A stretch of DNA of 64,000 nucleotides, taken from the NCBI RefSeq assembly GCF_963924675.1, contig NC_089226.1, forward strand, positions 57,573,690-57,637,689, read 5' to 3'. The notes below the pieces were generated by a model. That model saw nothing but the letters and a program-made list of their open reading frames with translations, was not told where the DNA came from and searched no databases. The position numbers and the translations under genes are program-made. Below, piece by piece: positions 1 through 10,720 of the stretch (the first letter of the stretch is position 1; every line of letters starts with the position of its first letter). This DNA is from Phocoena phocoena. Its lineage: Eukaryota; Chordata; Mammalia; Artiodactyla; Phocoenidae.

Positions 1-54
1 ACACAATCCCTTCCCTTCCAATCCATCTCCCCCCAGCAGTCTCAGGGAGCCTTA

Positions 55-737
55 TTTTTTTTAAATTTTATTTATTTATTAGAATTCTTTTATTTTTATA
101 CAGTTTTTTTCAGGTTACTTTCCATTTAGAGATATTGGCTATATTCTCCGTGTTGTACAATACATCCTTGAGCCTGACTTACACCCAGCAGTTGGTACCT
201 CCCACTCTCTCACACCTATATTGCCCCTTCACCACCCCCCCACCCACTGGTCACCACTAGTTTGTTCTCCGTATCTGTGGGTCTGCTTCTTTTATGTTAT
301 ATTCACTAGTTTGTTGTATTTTTAAAATTCCACATAGAAGCAATATCATGCAGTACTTATCTTTCTCTGTCTGAGTTATTTCACTTAGCATAATGCCCTC
401 CAAGCCCATCCATGTTGTTGCAAATGGCAAAATTTCATTCTTTTTTATGGCTGAGTAGTATTCTGTTGTATATATGTACCACATCTTCTTTATCCATTCC
501 TCTGTTGATGGACACTTAAGCTTGTTTCCATGTCTTGGCTATTGTAAGTAATGCTGCTATGAACATTGGGGTGCATGTATGTTTTCGAATTAGTGACTTT
601 GTTTTTTTTGGATATATACCCAGGAGTGGAATTGCTGGGTCATATGGTAGTTACGTTTTTAGTTTTTTGAGGAACCTCCACAGTGTTTTCCACAGTGGCT
701 GCAGCAATTTACATTCCCACCAACAGTGCACAAGGGT
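55..737 (-). mobile_element. 5'-truncated L1 fragment (3' end of ORF2 and 3' UTR)
   Basis: The minus-strand translation at 257-484 is the L1 ORF2 C-terminus, with the typical run MWYIYTTEYYSAIKKNEIL. The T-rich stretch at 54-78 is the poly(A) tail read from the other strand. A target-site duplication flanks it: the 14 bases at 40-53 match those at 738-751 with one mismatch (tctcagggagcctt and tctcagggaacctt). This is a classical 5'-truncated retrotransposition product. It has no coding capacity left. Confidence 0.9.
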
Positions 738-751
738 TCTCAGGGAACCTT

Positions 752-1640
752 CTAAAGTGCACATCTAACCATAGTGTTCCCTTCTGTTTAGTGACTTCTC
801 ACTGCTAGTTCCTTTACCTTCTGCTCTAACCCCCCTTATCCTTTTTTACAACCCCTTTCCTTGATTTATGCCCTGTTCCATAGTGTTTATAATATTTTCA
901 CATAGCTTTTTAACATTTGCCCAGAACATTCCAGCCCTCATCCCAGTTATCCAAACTCCTCCCATCCCGCAAGGCCCAGCCCTTCTCCCAGTTCTTCCAG
1001 TAAGCCGTATCCAGCTACTCCATCCGTCAGTGCCCATCCTCTCTTGAAAGCCGTCTTCCTTTCTGTGTTTCTCACTTGATGCGTAATTATAGTCTGCCCA
1101 GCTCCTAAATAAAATGGCTTAAACTTGACTCTGCTAAGTAGTTTTTCAAACATTTATCTAGTTAAAGACTCCCCTGGGGCAGGGACTCCTCCTATGCTGA
1201 GCAGAGTCCTGCAGATGGAACGCTGCCGAGAAGTGTGGGTTCACTGGATTGGATTTGCCGCTTTGAAAGGGTAGAGCAAGGGAGAAGTACCCCTAGCTTA
1301 CCCTAGATGAAATGACGTGCTGGTCGCTCTGTACATGGAATAGTAGAAGAACCTTCTCCTCCAGCCTGTGCTCCCCACTTCTCTTGAGTGGTTTCATTTT
1401 TCACACAGAGACCTTCTTTGGCCACCTATCTGTTGAAAACCCTCCCATGGAGCTCTCAGTATGCACTCATGATTTCACATCCACACCCCCTCACACACAC
1501 ATAAATGGACAGATAGAGAAATAAATATAGCCATATGTATCTGCATGTGTTGGTATATGTACATGTATTTCCTGGCCCACAGAGGGCAATGATACCTCAG
1601 TCGCAAAGAGCATGCCTGCTGCCTAGATGTTGATTTCTAA
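752..1640. other. Unassigned non-coding stretch
   Basis: This is ordinary AT/GC-mixed intronic-type sequence. Short open frames occur on both strands (for example 846-1037 on the minus strand and 1312-1524 on the plus strand), but none resembles a known protein or is bounded by good splice sites. Parts of 780-1150 look like decayed ancient repeat, without a family I can name. Confidence 0.4.
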
Positions 1641-2154
1641 ATACCATTCTCCAGTAAACAAAGCCAGGGCTCCTAAGACAAAAACCTGTTTCTAGGGCTG
1701 AGGCAAGAAAAATACATACTGAGCCTGGAACACTGTGTGGTGCCAGAAAATAAAGCAGTGCTCAGAAAAATGATGGGGGCAGTTTGAAAGGACATAGGTG
1801 CCAAACTGAAGGAGCGCCCAGTGGCCAAAGCTGGAACAATATGAGCGGCAAAATAAATAAAGGTAGAATTGGGTTGGGATCCATAGAATAAGTAAATAGT
1901 CATGATCCCATGCTGATACAATTAAATTAAGAATACATAAATAAGTGGGGGAGAAGGAAGAGTCCTTCCTTACAATAGAATTACAGTTAATAAATGTAGA
2001 AGGAATTAAGGAAATAGAAAATTACTTTTTTGGGGGAAAATCACTATTAAAACATCACAATAATAACTTTTACAGACAAGAAACTTCTATGGATACTGTA
2101 TCAGTCAGGGTTCTTCAGAGAAATAGAATCAATAAGATGTGTGTATGTACGTCC

Positions 2155-2178
2155 GTGTGTGTGTGTGTGTGTGTGTGT
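2155..2178. repeat. (GT)12 microsatellite
   Basis: A perfect dinucleotide run within the MLT2-type LTR. It is followed by imperfect AT-rich ATATAC/TATATG sequence to about 2260. Likely length-variable between individuals. Confidence 0.95.
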
Positions 2179-2364
2179 ATGTATCTCCTACAAGTTTTGT
2201 TTTCATATACATATATGTGTTTATATATATGGACCAACACACATATATAAATTATATATTTTTAAGGAATTGGTTTATGAAATGTGGAGGCTGGCAAGCT
2301 GAAAACTCAGAGAAGAGGTGATGCTTCAGTTTTAAGGCAAAATTGCGTATTTCTTTGGGAAGCC

Positions 2365-2373
2365 TGTATTTGC
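2365..2373. repeat. Left target-site duplication of the L1 at 2374-9850
   Basis: tgtatttgc here is repeated exactly at 9851-9859, directly beyond the L1 5' end. The duplication also shows where the two halves of the host LTR join. Confidence 0.85.
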
Positions 2374-2744
2374 ACTTTTTTTTTTTAACATCTTTATTGG
2401 AGTATAATTACTTTACAATGGTGTGTTAGTTTCTGCTTTATAACAAAGTGAATCAGTTATACATATGTTCCCATATCTCTTCCCTCTTGCGTCTCCCTCC
2501 CTCCAAACCCTCCCTATCCCACCCCTCCAGGCGGTCACAAAGCACCGAGCTGATCTCCCTGTGCTATGCGGCTGCTTCCCACTAGCTATCTACCTTACGT
2601 TTGGTAGTGTATATATATCCATGCCTCTTTCTCGTTTTGTCACAGCTCACCCTTCCCACTCCCCATATCCTCAAGTCCGTTCTCTAGCAGGTCTGTGTCT
2701 TTATTCCTGTCTTACCCCTAGGTTCTTCATGACATTTTTTTCCC

Positions 2745-5700
2745 TTAAATTCCATATATATGTGTTAGCATACGGTATTTGGCTTTCTCTTTCTGACTTA
2801 CTTCACTCCGTATGACAGACTCTAGGTCTAACCACCTCATTACAAATAGCTCAATTTCGTTTCTTTTTATGGCTGAGTAATATTCCATTGTATATATGTG
2901 CCACATCTTCTTTATCCATTCATCCGATGATGGACACTTAGGTTGTTTCCATCTCCAGGCTATTGTAAATAGAGCTGCAGTGAACATTTTGGTACATGAC
3001 TCTTTTTGAATTATGGTTTTCTCAGGGTATATGCCCAGTAGTGGGATTGCTGGGTCATATGGTAGTTCTATTTGTAGTTTTTTAAGGAACCTCCATACTG
3101 TTCTCCATAGTGACGGTACCAATTCACATTCCCACCAGCAGTGCAAGAGGGTTCCCTTTTCTCCACACCCTCTCCAGATTTATTGTTTCTAGATTTTTTG
3201 ATGATGGCCATTCTGACTGGTGTGAGATGATATCTCATTGTAGTTTTGATTTGCATTTCTCTAATGATTAATGATGCTGAGCATTCTTTCATGTGTTTGT
3301 TGGCAGTCTGTATATCTTCTTTGGAGAAATGTCTGTTTAGGTCTTCTGCCCATTTTTGGATTGGGTTGTTTGTTTTTTTGTTATTGAGCTGCATGAGCTG
3401 CTTGTAAATATTGGAAATTAATCCTTTGTCAGTTGCTTCATTTGCAAATATTTTCTCCCATTCTGAGGGTTGTCTTTTGGTCTTGTTTATGGTTTCCTTT
3501 GCTGTACAAAAGCTTTGAAGTTTCATTAGGTCCCATTTGTTTATTTTTGTTTTTATTTCCATTTCTCTAGGAGGTGGGTCAAAAAGGATCTTGCTGTGAT
3601 TTATGTCATAGAGTGTTCTGCCTATGTTTTCCTCTAAGAGTTTGATAGTTTCTGGCCTTACATTTAGGTCTTTCATCCATTTTGAACTTATTTTTGTGTA
3701 TGGTGTTCAGGAGTGATCTAATCTCATACTTTTACATGTACCTGTCCAGTTTTCCCAGCACCACTTATTGAAGAGGCTGTCCTTTCTCCACTGTACATTC
3801 CTGCCTCCTTTATCAAAGATAAGGTGACTATATGTGCGTGGGTTTATCTCTGGGCTTTCTATCCTGTTCCATTGAGCTATCTTTCTGTTTTTGTGCCAGT
3901 ACCATACTGTCTTGATACTGTAGCTTTGTAGTATAGTCTGAAGTCAGGGAGCCTGATTCCTCCAGCTCTGTTTTTCGTTCTCAAGATTGCTTTGGCTATT
4001 TGGGGTCTTTGGTGTTTCCATACAAATTGTGAAAGCTTTTGTTCTAGTTCTGTGAAAAATGCCAGTGGTAGTTTGATAGGGATTGCATTGAATCTGTAGA
4101 TTGCTTTGGGTAGTAGAGTCATTTTCACAATGTTGATTCTTCCAATCCAAGAACATGGTATATCTCTCCATCTATCTGTATCATCTTTAATTTCTTTCAT
4201 CAGTGTCTTATAATTTTTGCATACAGGTCTTTTGTCTCCTTAGGTCGGTTTATTCCTAGATATTTTATTCTTTTTGTTGCAATGGTAAATGGGAGTGTTT
4301 TCTTGATTTCACTTTCAGATTTTTCATCATTAGTGTATAGGAATGCCAGAGATTTCTGTGCATTAATTTTGTATCCTGCAACTTTACTAAATTCATTGAT
4401 TAGCTTTAGTAGTTTTCTGGTAGCATCTTTAGGATTCTCTATGTGTAGTATGTCATCTGCAAACAGTGACAGCTTTACTTCTTCTTTTCCGATTTGGATT
4501 CGTTTTATTTCCTTTTCTTCTCTGATTGCTGTGGCTAAAACTTCCAAAACTATGTTGAATAAGAGTGGTGAGAGTGGGCAACCTTGTCTTGATCCTGATC
4601 TTAGTGGGAATGCTTTCAGTTTTTCACCATTGAGGATGATGTTGGCTGTGGGTTTGTCATATATGGCCTTTATTATGTTGAGGAAAGTTCCCTCTATGCC
4701 TACTTTCTGCAGGGTTTTTATCATAAATGGGTTTTGAATTTTGTCAAAAGCTTTCTCTGCATCTATTGAGATGATCATATGGTTTTTCTCCTTCAATTTG
4801 TTAATATGGTGTATCACATTGATTGATTTGCGTATATTGAAGAATCCTTGCATTCCTGGAATAAACCCCACTTGATCATGGTGTATGATCCGTTTAATGT
4901 GCTGCTGGATTCTGTTTGCTAGTATTTTGTTGAGGATTTTTGCATCTAGTTCATCAGTGATATTGGCCTGTAGTTTTCTTTCTTTGTGACATCCTTGTCT
5001 GGTTTTGGTATCAAGGTGATGGTGGCCTCTTAGAATGAATTTGGGAGTGTTCTTCCCTCTGCTATATTTTGGAAGAGTTTGAGAAGGATAGGTGTTAGCT
5101 CTTCTCTAAACGTTTGATAGAATTCGCCTGTGAAGCCATCTGGTCCTGGGCTTTTGTTTTTTGGAAGATTTTTATCACAGTTTCAATTTCAGTGCTTGTG
5201 ATTGGTCTGTTCATATTTTCTATTTCTTCCTGATTCAATCTTGGCAGGTTGTGCATTTCTAAGAATTTGTCCATTTCTTCCAGGTTGTCCATTTTATTGG
5301 CATAGAGTTACTTATAGTAATCTCTCATGATCTTTTGTATTTCTGCAGTGTCAGTTGTTACTTCTTTTTCATTTCTAATTCTATTGCTGTGAGTCTTCTC
5401 CCTTTTTTTCTTGATGAGGCTGGCTAATGGTTTTTCAATTTTGTTTATCTTATCAAAGCACCAGCTTTTAGTTTTATTGACCTTTGCTATCGTTTCCTTC
5501 ATTTCTTTTTCATTTATTTCTGATCTGATTTTTATGATTTCTTTCCCTCTGCTAACATTGGGGTATTTTTGTTCTTCTTTCTCTAATTGCTTTAGGTGCA
5601 AGGTTAGGTTGTTTATTCAAGATGTTTCCTGTTTCTTAAGGTGGGCTTGTATTGCTATAAACGTCCCTCTTAGAACTGCTTTTTCTGTAGCCCATGGGTT

Positions 5701-6552
5701 TTGGGTCGTCGTTTCTCCATTGTCATTTGTTTCTAGGTATTTTTTTATTTCCTCTTTGTTTCCTTCAGTGATCACTTCGTTATTAAGTAGTGTATTGTTT
5801 AGCCTCCATGTGTTTGTAGTTTTTACAGATCTTTGCCTGTAATTGATATCTAGTCTCATAGCGTTGTGGTCGGAAAAGATACTTGATACAATTTCAATTT
5901 TCTTAAATTTACCAAGGCTTGATTTGTGAACCAAGATATGATCTATCCTGGAGAATGTTCCATGAGCACTTGAGAAAAATGTGTATTCTGTTGTTTTTGG
6001 ATGGAATGTCCTATAAATATCAATTAAGTCCATCTTGTTTAATGTATCATTTAAAGCTTGTGTCTCCTTAATTATTTTCATTTTGGATAATCTGTCCATT
6101 GGTGAAAGTGGGGTGCTAAAGTCCCCTACTATGAATGTGTTACTGTCCATTTCCCCTTTTATGGCTGTTAGTACTTGCCTTATGTATTGAGGTGCTCCTA
6201 TGTTGGGTGCATAAATATTTACAATTGTTTTATCTTCTTCTTGGATCGATCCCTTGATCATTATGCAGTGCCCTTCTTTGTCTCTTCTAATAGTCTTTAT
6301 TTTAAAGTCTATTTTGTCTGATATGAGAATTGCTACTCCAGCTTTCTTTTGGTTTCCATTTGCATGAAATATCTTTTTCCATCCCCTCACTTTCAGTCTG
6401 TATGTGTCTCTAGGTCTGAAGTGGGTCTCTTGTAGACAGCATATATATGGGTCTTGTTTTTGTATCCATTCAGCCAATCTGTGTCTTTTGGTGGGAGCAT
6501 TTAGTCCATTTACATTTAAGGTAATTATCGATATGTATGTTCCTATTCCCAT
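2745..6552 (-). pseudogene. L1 ORF2 remnant (endonuclease, reverse transcriptase, zinc knuckle), copy 1
   Basis: ORF2 of L1 encodes an AP-like endonuclease and a reverse transcriptase. The first open piece (6552-5617, 311 codons) is the endonuclease. It starts MGIGTYISIITLNVNGLNAP and includes the catalytic-type DHILVHKSS and FSDHNAMRL segments. A stop, where the sister copy at 49272-56094 has CGA in the same codon, ends it. Later pieces at 5601-5308, 5292-5095, 4871-4200, 4200-3877, 3676-3068 and 3146-2745 are in different frames. The RT active-site FADD is kept near 4440-4460, but a codon after it is lost ([11 protein letters not shown] against [12 protein letters not shown] in relatives). 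At 5095-5292 the frame runs off through a one-base loss that the sister copy shares. Confidence 0.9.
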
Positions 6553-6610
6553 TTTCTAAATTGTTTTGGGTTCGTTATTGTAGGTCTTTTCCTTCTCTTG
6601 TGTTTCTTGC

Positions 6611-7505
6611 CTAGAGAAGTTCTTTTAGCAGTTGTTGTAGAGCTGGTTTGGTGGTGCTGAACTCTCTCAGCTTTTGCTTGTCTGTAAAGGTTTTAATTTC
6701 TCCATCAAATCTGAATGAGATCCTTGCTGGGTAGAGTAATCTTGGTTGCAGGTTTTTCTCCTTCATCACTTTAAATATGTCCTGTCAGTCCCTTCTGGCT
6801 TGCAGAGTTTCTGCTGAAAGATCAGCTGTTAACCTTACGGGGATTCCCTTGTGTGTTATTTGTTGTTTTTCCCCTTGCTGCTTTTAATATGTTTTCTTTG
6901 TATTTAATTTTTTACAGTTTGATTAATATGTGTCTTGGCATATTTCTCTTTGGATTTATCCTGTATAGGATTCTCTGTGCTTCCTGTACTTGATTAACTA
7001 TTTCCTTTCCCATATTAGGGAAGTTTTCAACTATAATCCCTTCAAATATTTTCTCAGTCCCTTTCTTTTTCTCTTCTTCTTCTGGAACCTCTATAATTCG
7101 AATGTTGATGCATTTAATGTTGTCCCAGAGGTCTCTGAGACTGTCCTCAGTTCTTTTCATTCTTTTTTCTTTATTCTGCTCTGCAGTAGTTATTTCCACT
7201 ATTTTATCTTCCAGGTCACTTATCCATTCTTCTATCTCAGTTATTCTGCTATTGGTCCCATCTAGAGTATTTTTCATTTCATTTATTGTGTTGTTCTTCA
7301 TTGTTTGTTTCATCTTTAGTTTTTCTAGGTCCTTGTTAAATGTTTCTTGCATTTTGTCTATTCTGTTTCCAAGATTTTGGATCATCTTTACTATCATTAT
7401 TGCGAATTCTTTTTCAGGTAGACTGCCTATTTCCTCTTCATTTGTTAGGTCTGGTGGGTTTTTATCTTGCTCCTTCATCTGCTGTGTGTTTTTCTGTCTT
7501 CTCAT
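6611..7505 (-). pseudogene. L1 ORF1 remnant (RNA-binding coiled-coil protein), copy 1
   Basis: L1 ORF1p is a trimeric RNA-binding chaperone. The open part runs from the ATG at 7505 to a premature stop at 6912 (197 codons). The start is MRRQKNTQQMKEQDKNPPDL. A lysine/glutamate-rich coiled coil follows (around MKNTLDGTNSRITEIEEWI), then the start of the RRM-like domain (NIRIIEVPEEEEKKKG). The stop after RHILIKL is one base different from the sister copy, which has a serine codon there. The original stop codon would be at 6611-6613, just upstream of ORF2. Confidence 0.88.
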
Positions 7506-8054
7506 TTTGCTTATCTTACTGTGTTTGGGATCTCCTCTTTGCAGGCTGCAGGTTCGTAGTTCCCGTTGTTTTTGCTGTCTGTCCCCAGTGGCTAAGGTTT
7601 GTTTAGTGGGTTGTGTAGGCTTCCTGGTGGAGGGGACTAGTGCCTGTGTTCTGGTGGATGAGGCTGGATCTTGTCTTTCTGGTGGGCAGGTCCACGTCTG
7701 GTGGTGTGTTTTGGGGTGTCTGTGGACTTATTGTGATTTTAGGCAGCCTCTCTGCTAATGGGTGGGGTTGTGTTCCTGTTTTGCTAGTTGTTTGTCATAG
7801 GGTGTCCAGCACTGTAGCTTGCTGGTCGTTGAGTGAAGGTGGTTGCTGGTGTTGAGATGGAGATCTCTGGGAGATTTTCGCTGTTTGATATTATGTGGAG
7901 CTGGGAGGTCTCTTGTGGACCAGTGTCCTGAAGTTGGCTCTCCCACCTCAGAGGCACAGCACTGACTCCTGGCTGCAGCACCAAGAGCCTTTCATCCACA
8001 CAGCTCAGAATAAAAGGGAGAAAAAGTAGAGAGCAACAATTAGTAGAAGTAGCA

Positions 8055-8230
8055 AGAAAGGAAGGAAGGAAGGGAGGGAGGAAGGAAGGAAGGAAGGAAG
8101 AAAGAAAAGGAAAGAAAGGAGGGAGGGAGTAAGGAAGGAAGGAAGGAAGAAAGAAAAGGAAAGAAAGGAGGGAGGGATGGTGGGACAAAGGAAGGAGAGA
8201 AGGAAGGAAAAAAGAAAGAAAGAAAGAAGA
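8055..8230. repeat. Purine-only GGAA/GAAA microsatellite in L1 5' UTR
   Basis: About 175 bases of nearly pure A and G on the + strand, made of ggaa, gaaa and ggga blocks with interruptions. A shorter copy of the same tract lies at 8479-8516. Together they border the duplicated units of the L1 5' UTR. Confidence 0.9.
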
Positions 8231-8731
8231 TAAAGTAAAATAAAATGAAGTAAAATATAATAAAGTTATTAAATTAAAAAATAATTATTAAGAAAAAAAA
8301 TAAAAAAAAAAACGGACGGATAGAACCTTAGGACAAATGGTGGAAGCAAAGCTATACAGACAAAATCTCACACAGAAGCATACACATACACACTCCCAAA
8401 AAGAGGAAAAGGGGAAAAAAATCATAAATCTTGCTCTCAAAGTCCACCTCCTCAATTTGGGATGATTCCTTGTCTAAAGGAGGGAAGGAAGGAAGGAAAG
8501 AAAGAAAGAAAGAAGGTAAAATAAAGTTGTTAAAATTAATTATTAAGAAAAAAATTTTTTTAAAAAAACGTACGGATAGAACCCTAGGACAAATGGTGGA
8601 AGCAAGGCTATACAGACAAAATCTCACACAGAAGCATACACATACACAGTCCCAAAAGGAGAAAAGGGGATAAAATCATAAGTCTTGCTCTCAAAGTCCA
8701 CCTCCTCAATTTGGGATGATTCGTTGTCTAT
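8225..8731. repeat. Tandem duplication (two units of about 250-280 bp) in L1 5' UTR
   Basis: Unit 1 (about 8225-8478) and unit 2 (about 8517-8731) share the order: a 'taaaataaa' AT-rich piece, then 'ggatagaac', 'ggacaaatggtggaagcaa', 'acagacaaaatctcacacag', 'catacacatacaca', and a final 'cctcctcaatttgggatgat'. Differences are a few scattered substitutions and changes in A-run length. The sister L1 at 49272-56094 lacks both units. Confidence 0.88.
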
Positions 8732-9850
8732 TTATGTATTCCACAGATGCAGGGTACGTCAAGTTGATTGTGGAGCTTTAATCCGCTGCTTCTGAGGCTG
8801 CTGGGAGAGATTTCCCTTTCTCTTCTCTGTTCTCACAGCTCCCAGGGGCTCAGCTTTGGATTTGGCCCCGCCTCTGCGTGTAGGTCGCCAGAGGGCGTCT
8901 GTTTTTCGCTCAGACAGGACGGGGTTAAAGGAGCCGCTGATTTGGGGGCTCTGGCTCACTCAGGCCCAGGGGAGGGAGGGGCACGGCGTGCGGGGCGGGC
9001 CTGCGGCGGCAGAGGCCCGCATGATGTTGCAACAGCCTGAGGCGCGCCGTGCGTTCTCCTGGGGAAGTTGTCCCTGGATCCCGGGAACCTGGCAGTGGCG
9101 GGCTGCACAGGCTCCCCGGAAGGGGGGTGTGGAGAGTGACCTGTGCTCGCACACAGGCTTCTTGGCGGCGGCAGCAGCAGCCTTAGCGTCTCCCGCCCGT
9201 CTCTGCGCAGCTCGCGCCCGTCTCTGGAGCTCCTTTAAGCAGCGCTCTTAATCCCCTCTCCTCGCGCACTAGGAAACAAAGAGGGAAGAAAAAGTCTCTT
9301 GCCTCTTTCGCACCTCCAGACCTTTTCCTGGACTCCCTCCCGGCTAGCCGTGGCGCACTAACCCCTTCAGGCTGTGTTCACGCCGCCAACCCCAGTCCTC
9401 TCCCTGCGCTCCGACCGAAGCCCAAGCCTCAGCTCGCAGCCCCGCCCGCCCCGGCAGGTGAGCAGGCACCGATCCTCTGCGCGGGAATCTCCCTGCTTTG
9501 CCCTCCGCACCCCTGTTGCTGCGCTCTCTTCCGCGGCTCGGCTCCGAAGCTACCCCCATCCGCCACCCACAGTCTCCGCCCACGAAGGGGCTTCCTAGTG
9601 TGTGGAAACCTTTCCTCCTTCACAGCTCCCTCCCACTGGTGCAGGTCCCGTCCCTATTTTTTTGTCTTTTTTTTTCTTTTGCCCTACCCAGGTACGTGGG
9701 GAGTTTCTTGCCTTTTGGGAGGTCTGAGGTCTTCTGCCAGTGTTCAGTAGGTGTTCTGTAGGAGTTGTTCCACGTGTAGATGTATTTCTGGTGTATCTGG
9801 GGGGAGGAAGGTGATCTCCGTTTTACTCTTCCGCTATCTTCCCCCGGAGG

Positions 9851-9859
9851 TGTATTTGC
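9851..9859. repeat. Right target-site duplication of the L1 at 2374-9850
   Basis: tgtatttgc, identical to 2365-2373. Confidence 0.85.
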
Positions 9860-10720
9860 TTTTAAGGTCTTTCAAGCCAGTGGGTGAGACCCACACGTTA
9901 TCAAGGATAGTCTCCTTTACTTAAAGTCAACTGGTTGTGGATGTTAGCCACATCTACAATATACCTTCACAGCAACACCTAGATTAGTGTTTGATTGACT
10001 AACTGCTTACCATAGTCTAGCCAAGTTGACACAAAATTAATCATCACAGATGCTAGGATTAGTGGGTCAAAGTATGATGAGAAACAGGATATTTGTATAG
10101 TCTTGAGCTATCTTTATTAATTAGAAAGGGACTTCTTAGTAACTAAGAAAACCTAAGAGAAGCTAAGCCGATACCACCTTGGCCGAGTGATCAAAATAAA
10201 CATCACCAGTAATAAGACATATTGACATCATGTATGCCCTGACATTTTGTGCTGAGGAGGGCACAGCATCACTTCTTGCCAAACTGCAAGGCCTTAGTCT
10301 AATTATGGGAAAACATCAAACAAACTCAAATTGAGGGACATTTGATAAAGCAGTTGACTAGTACTCTTCAAAAGTGTCAAGATCACACAAGAAAAATAGA
10401 GACTACAGAACTGTCACAGTTTGGGGGAAACTAAGCAGATGTGACAACTAAATGAAATGTGAGATCTTGGATTGGATCCTGGAACAGAAAGAGAACATTA
10501 GTGAGAAAACTGACAAAAATCAAGAAAGGCTGTAGATTCATTACTAATATCATGCCAGTGTTAATTTCTTGGTTTTAACCATTGTATTATGATTATGTAA
10601 GATGTTAACATTAGGGAACCTGGGTGAAAGCTGTACAGGAACTCTGTATTGTTTTTACAGCTTTTCGGGAAGTCTGAAATTATCTCAAAATGAAAATTTA
10701 CAGGGGAAAAAACCTTTCCA

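Larger units (their letters stand above)
2374..9850 (-). mobile_element. Nearly full-length L1 retrotransposon (L1 copy 1), inactive
   Basis: About 7.5 kb on the minus strand. Reading along that strand it has a 5' UTR (9850-7506), an ORF1 remnant (7505-6611), an ORF2 remnant (6552-2745), a 3' UTR (2744-2390) and a poly(A) tail, seen as T's near 2376-2387. It starts with the usual ggggaagatagcggaagag. Flanking 9-bp duplications (2365-2373, 9851-9859) mark it as a normal target-primed insertion. Both ORFs carry stops and frameshifts, so it cannot move on its own. It lies antisense to XRRA1 and inside an MLT2-type LTR. Confidence 0.93.
7506..9850 (-). promoter_or_regulatory. L1 5' UTR with CpG-rich promoter region, copy 1
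   Basis: The L1 5' UTR holds the internal promoter. The 5'-most part, about 8830-9600, is strongly G+C- and CpG-rich against the AT-rich surroundings. That is the source of the island-like composition here, not a host gene promoter. Between this and ORF1 lie a purine-rich microsatellite (8055-8230) and a tandemly duplicated segment (about 8225-8731). No ORF of this region resembles a protein. Activity today is unknown. Confidence 0.75.
2097..10048 (-). mobile_element. MLT2-type ERVL solitary LTR, interrupted by a full-length L1
   Basis: The pieces 2097-2373 and 9851-10048 form one LTR on the minus strand. It starts TGTGATGATTAATTTTGTG at 10048 and ends ...CCCTGACTGATACA at 2097, which are the terminal sequences of the MLT2 group of endogenous retrovirus L LTRs. 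A 5-bp duplication is still visible as gatac (2092-2096) and gatgc (10049-10053). It is a solitary non-coding LTR. A GT dinucleotide run (2155-2178) has grown in its AT-rich end. The family name rests on recalled consensus only. Confidence 0.75.
1641..10720 (+). mobile_element. Ancient L1 (L1M/HAL1-like) 3' region, split by later insertions
   Basis: The two outer pieces (about 1641-2096 and 10049-10720) read like the non-coding 3' end of an old mammalian L1. The right piece has the typical run of 'ggattggatcctggaacaga', then 'gttaacattagggaacctgg' and an A-rich end near 10700. The pieces are separated by an LTR, which is itself interrupted by a younger L1. The exact subfamily was not determined. 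Confidence 0.55.

Noticed and set aside
8055..8520. Regularly spaced short repeats, considered as an array of a CRISPR-like kind
   Set aside because: Simple GGAA/GAAA slippage repeats within an L1 5' UTR in a mammalian genome; no spacer-repeat structure.
8768..9761. G+C- and CpG-rich block with several overlapping open frames, looking like a CpG-island promoter and first exon
   Set aside because: The same block occurs at 55000-56000 and both end at an L1 5' terminus. It is the L1 5' UTR, and the frames are a by-product of composition.
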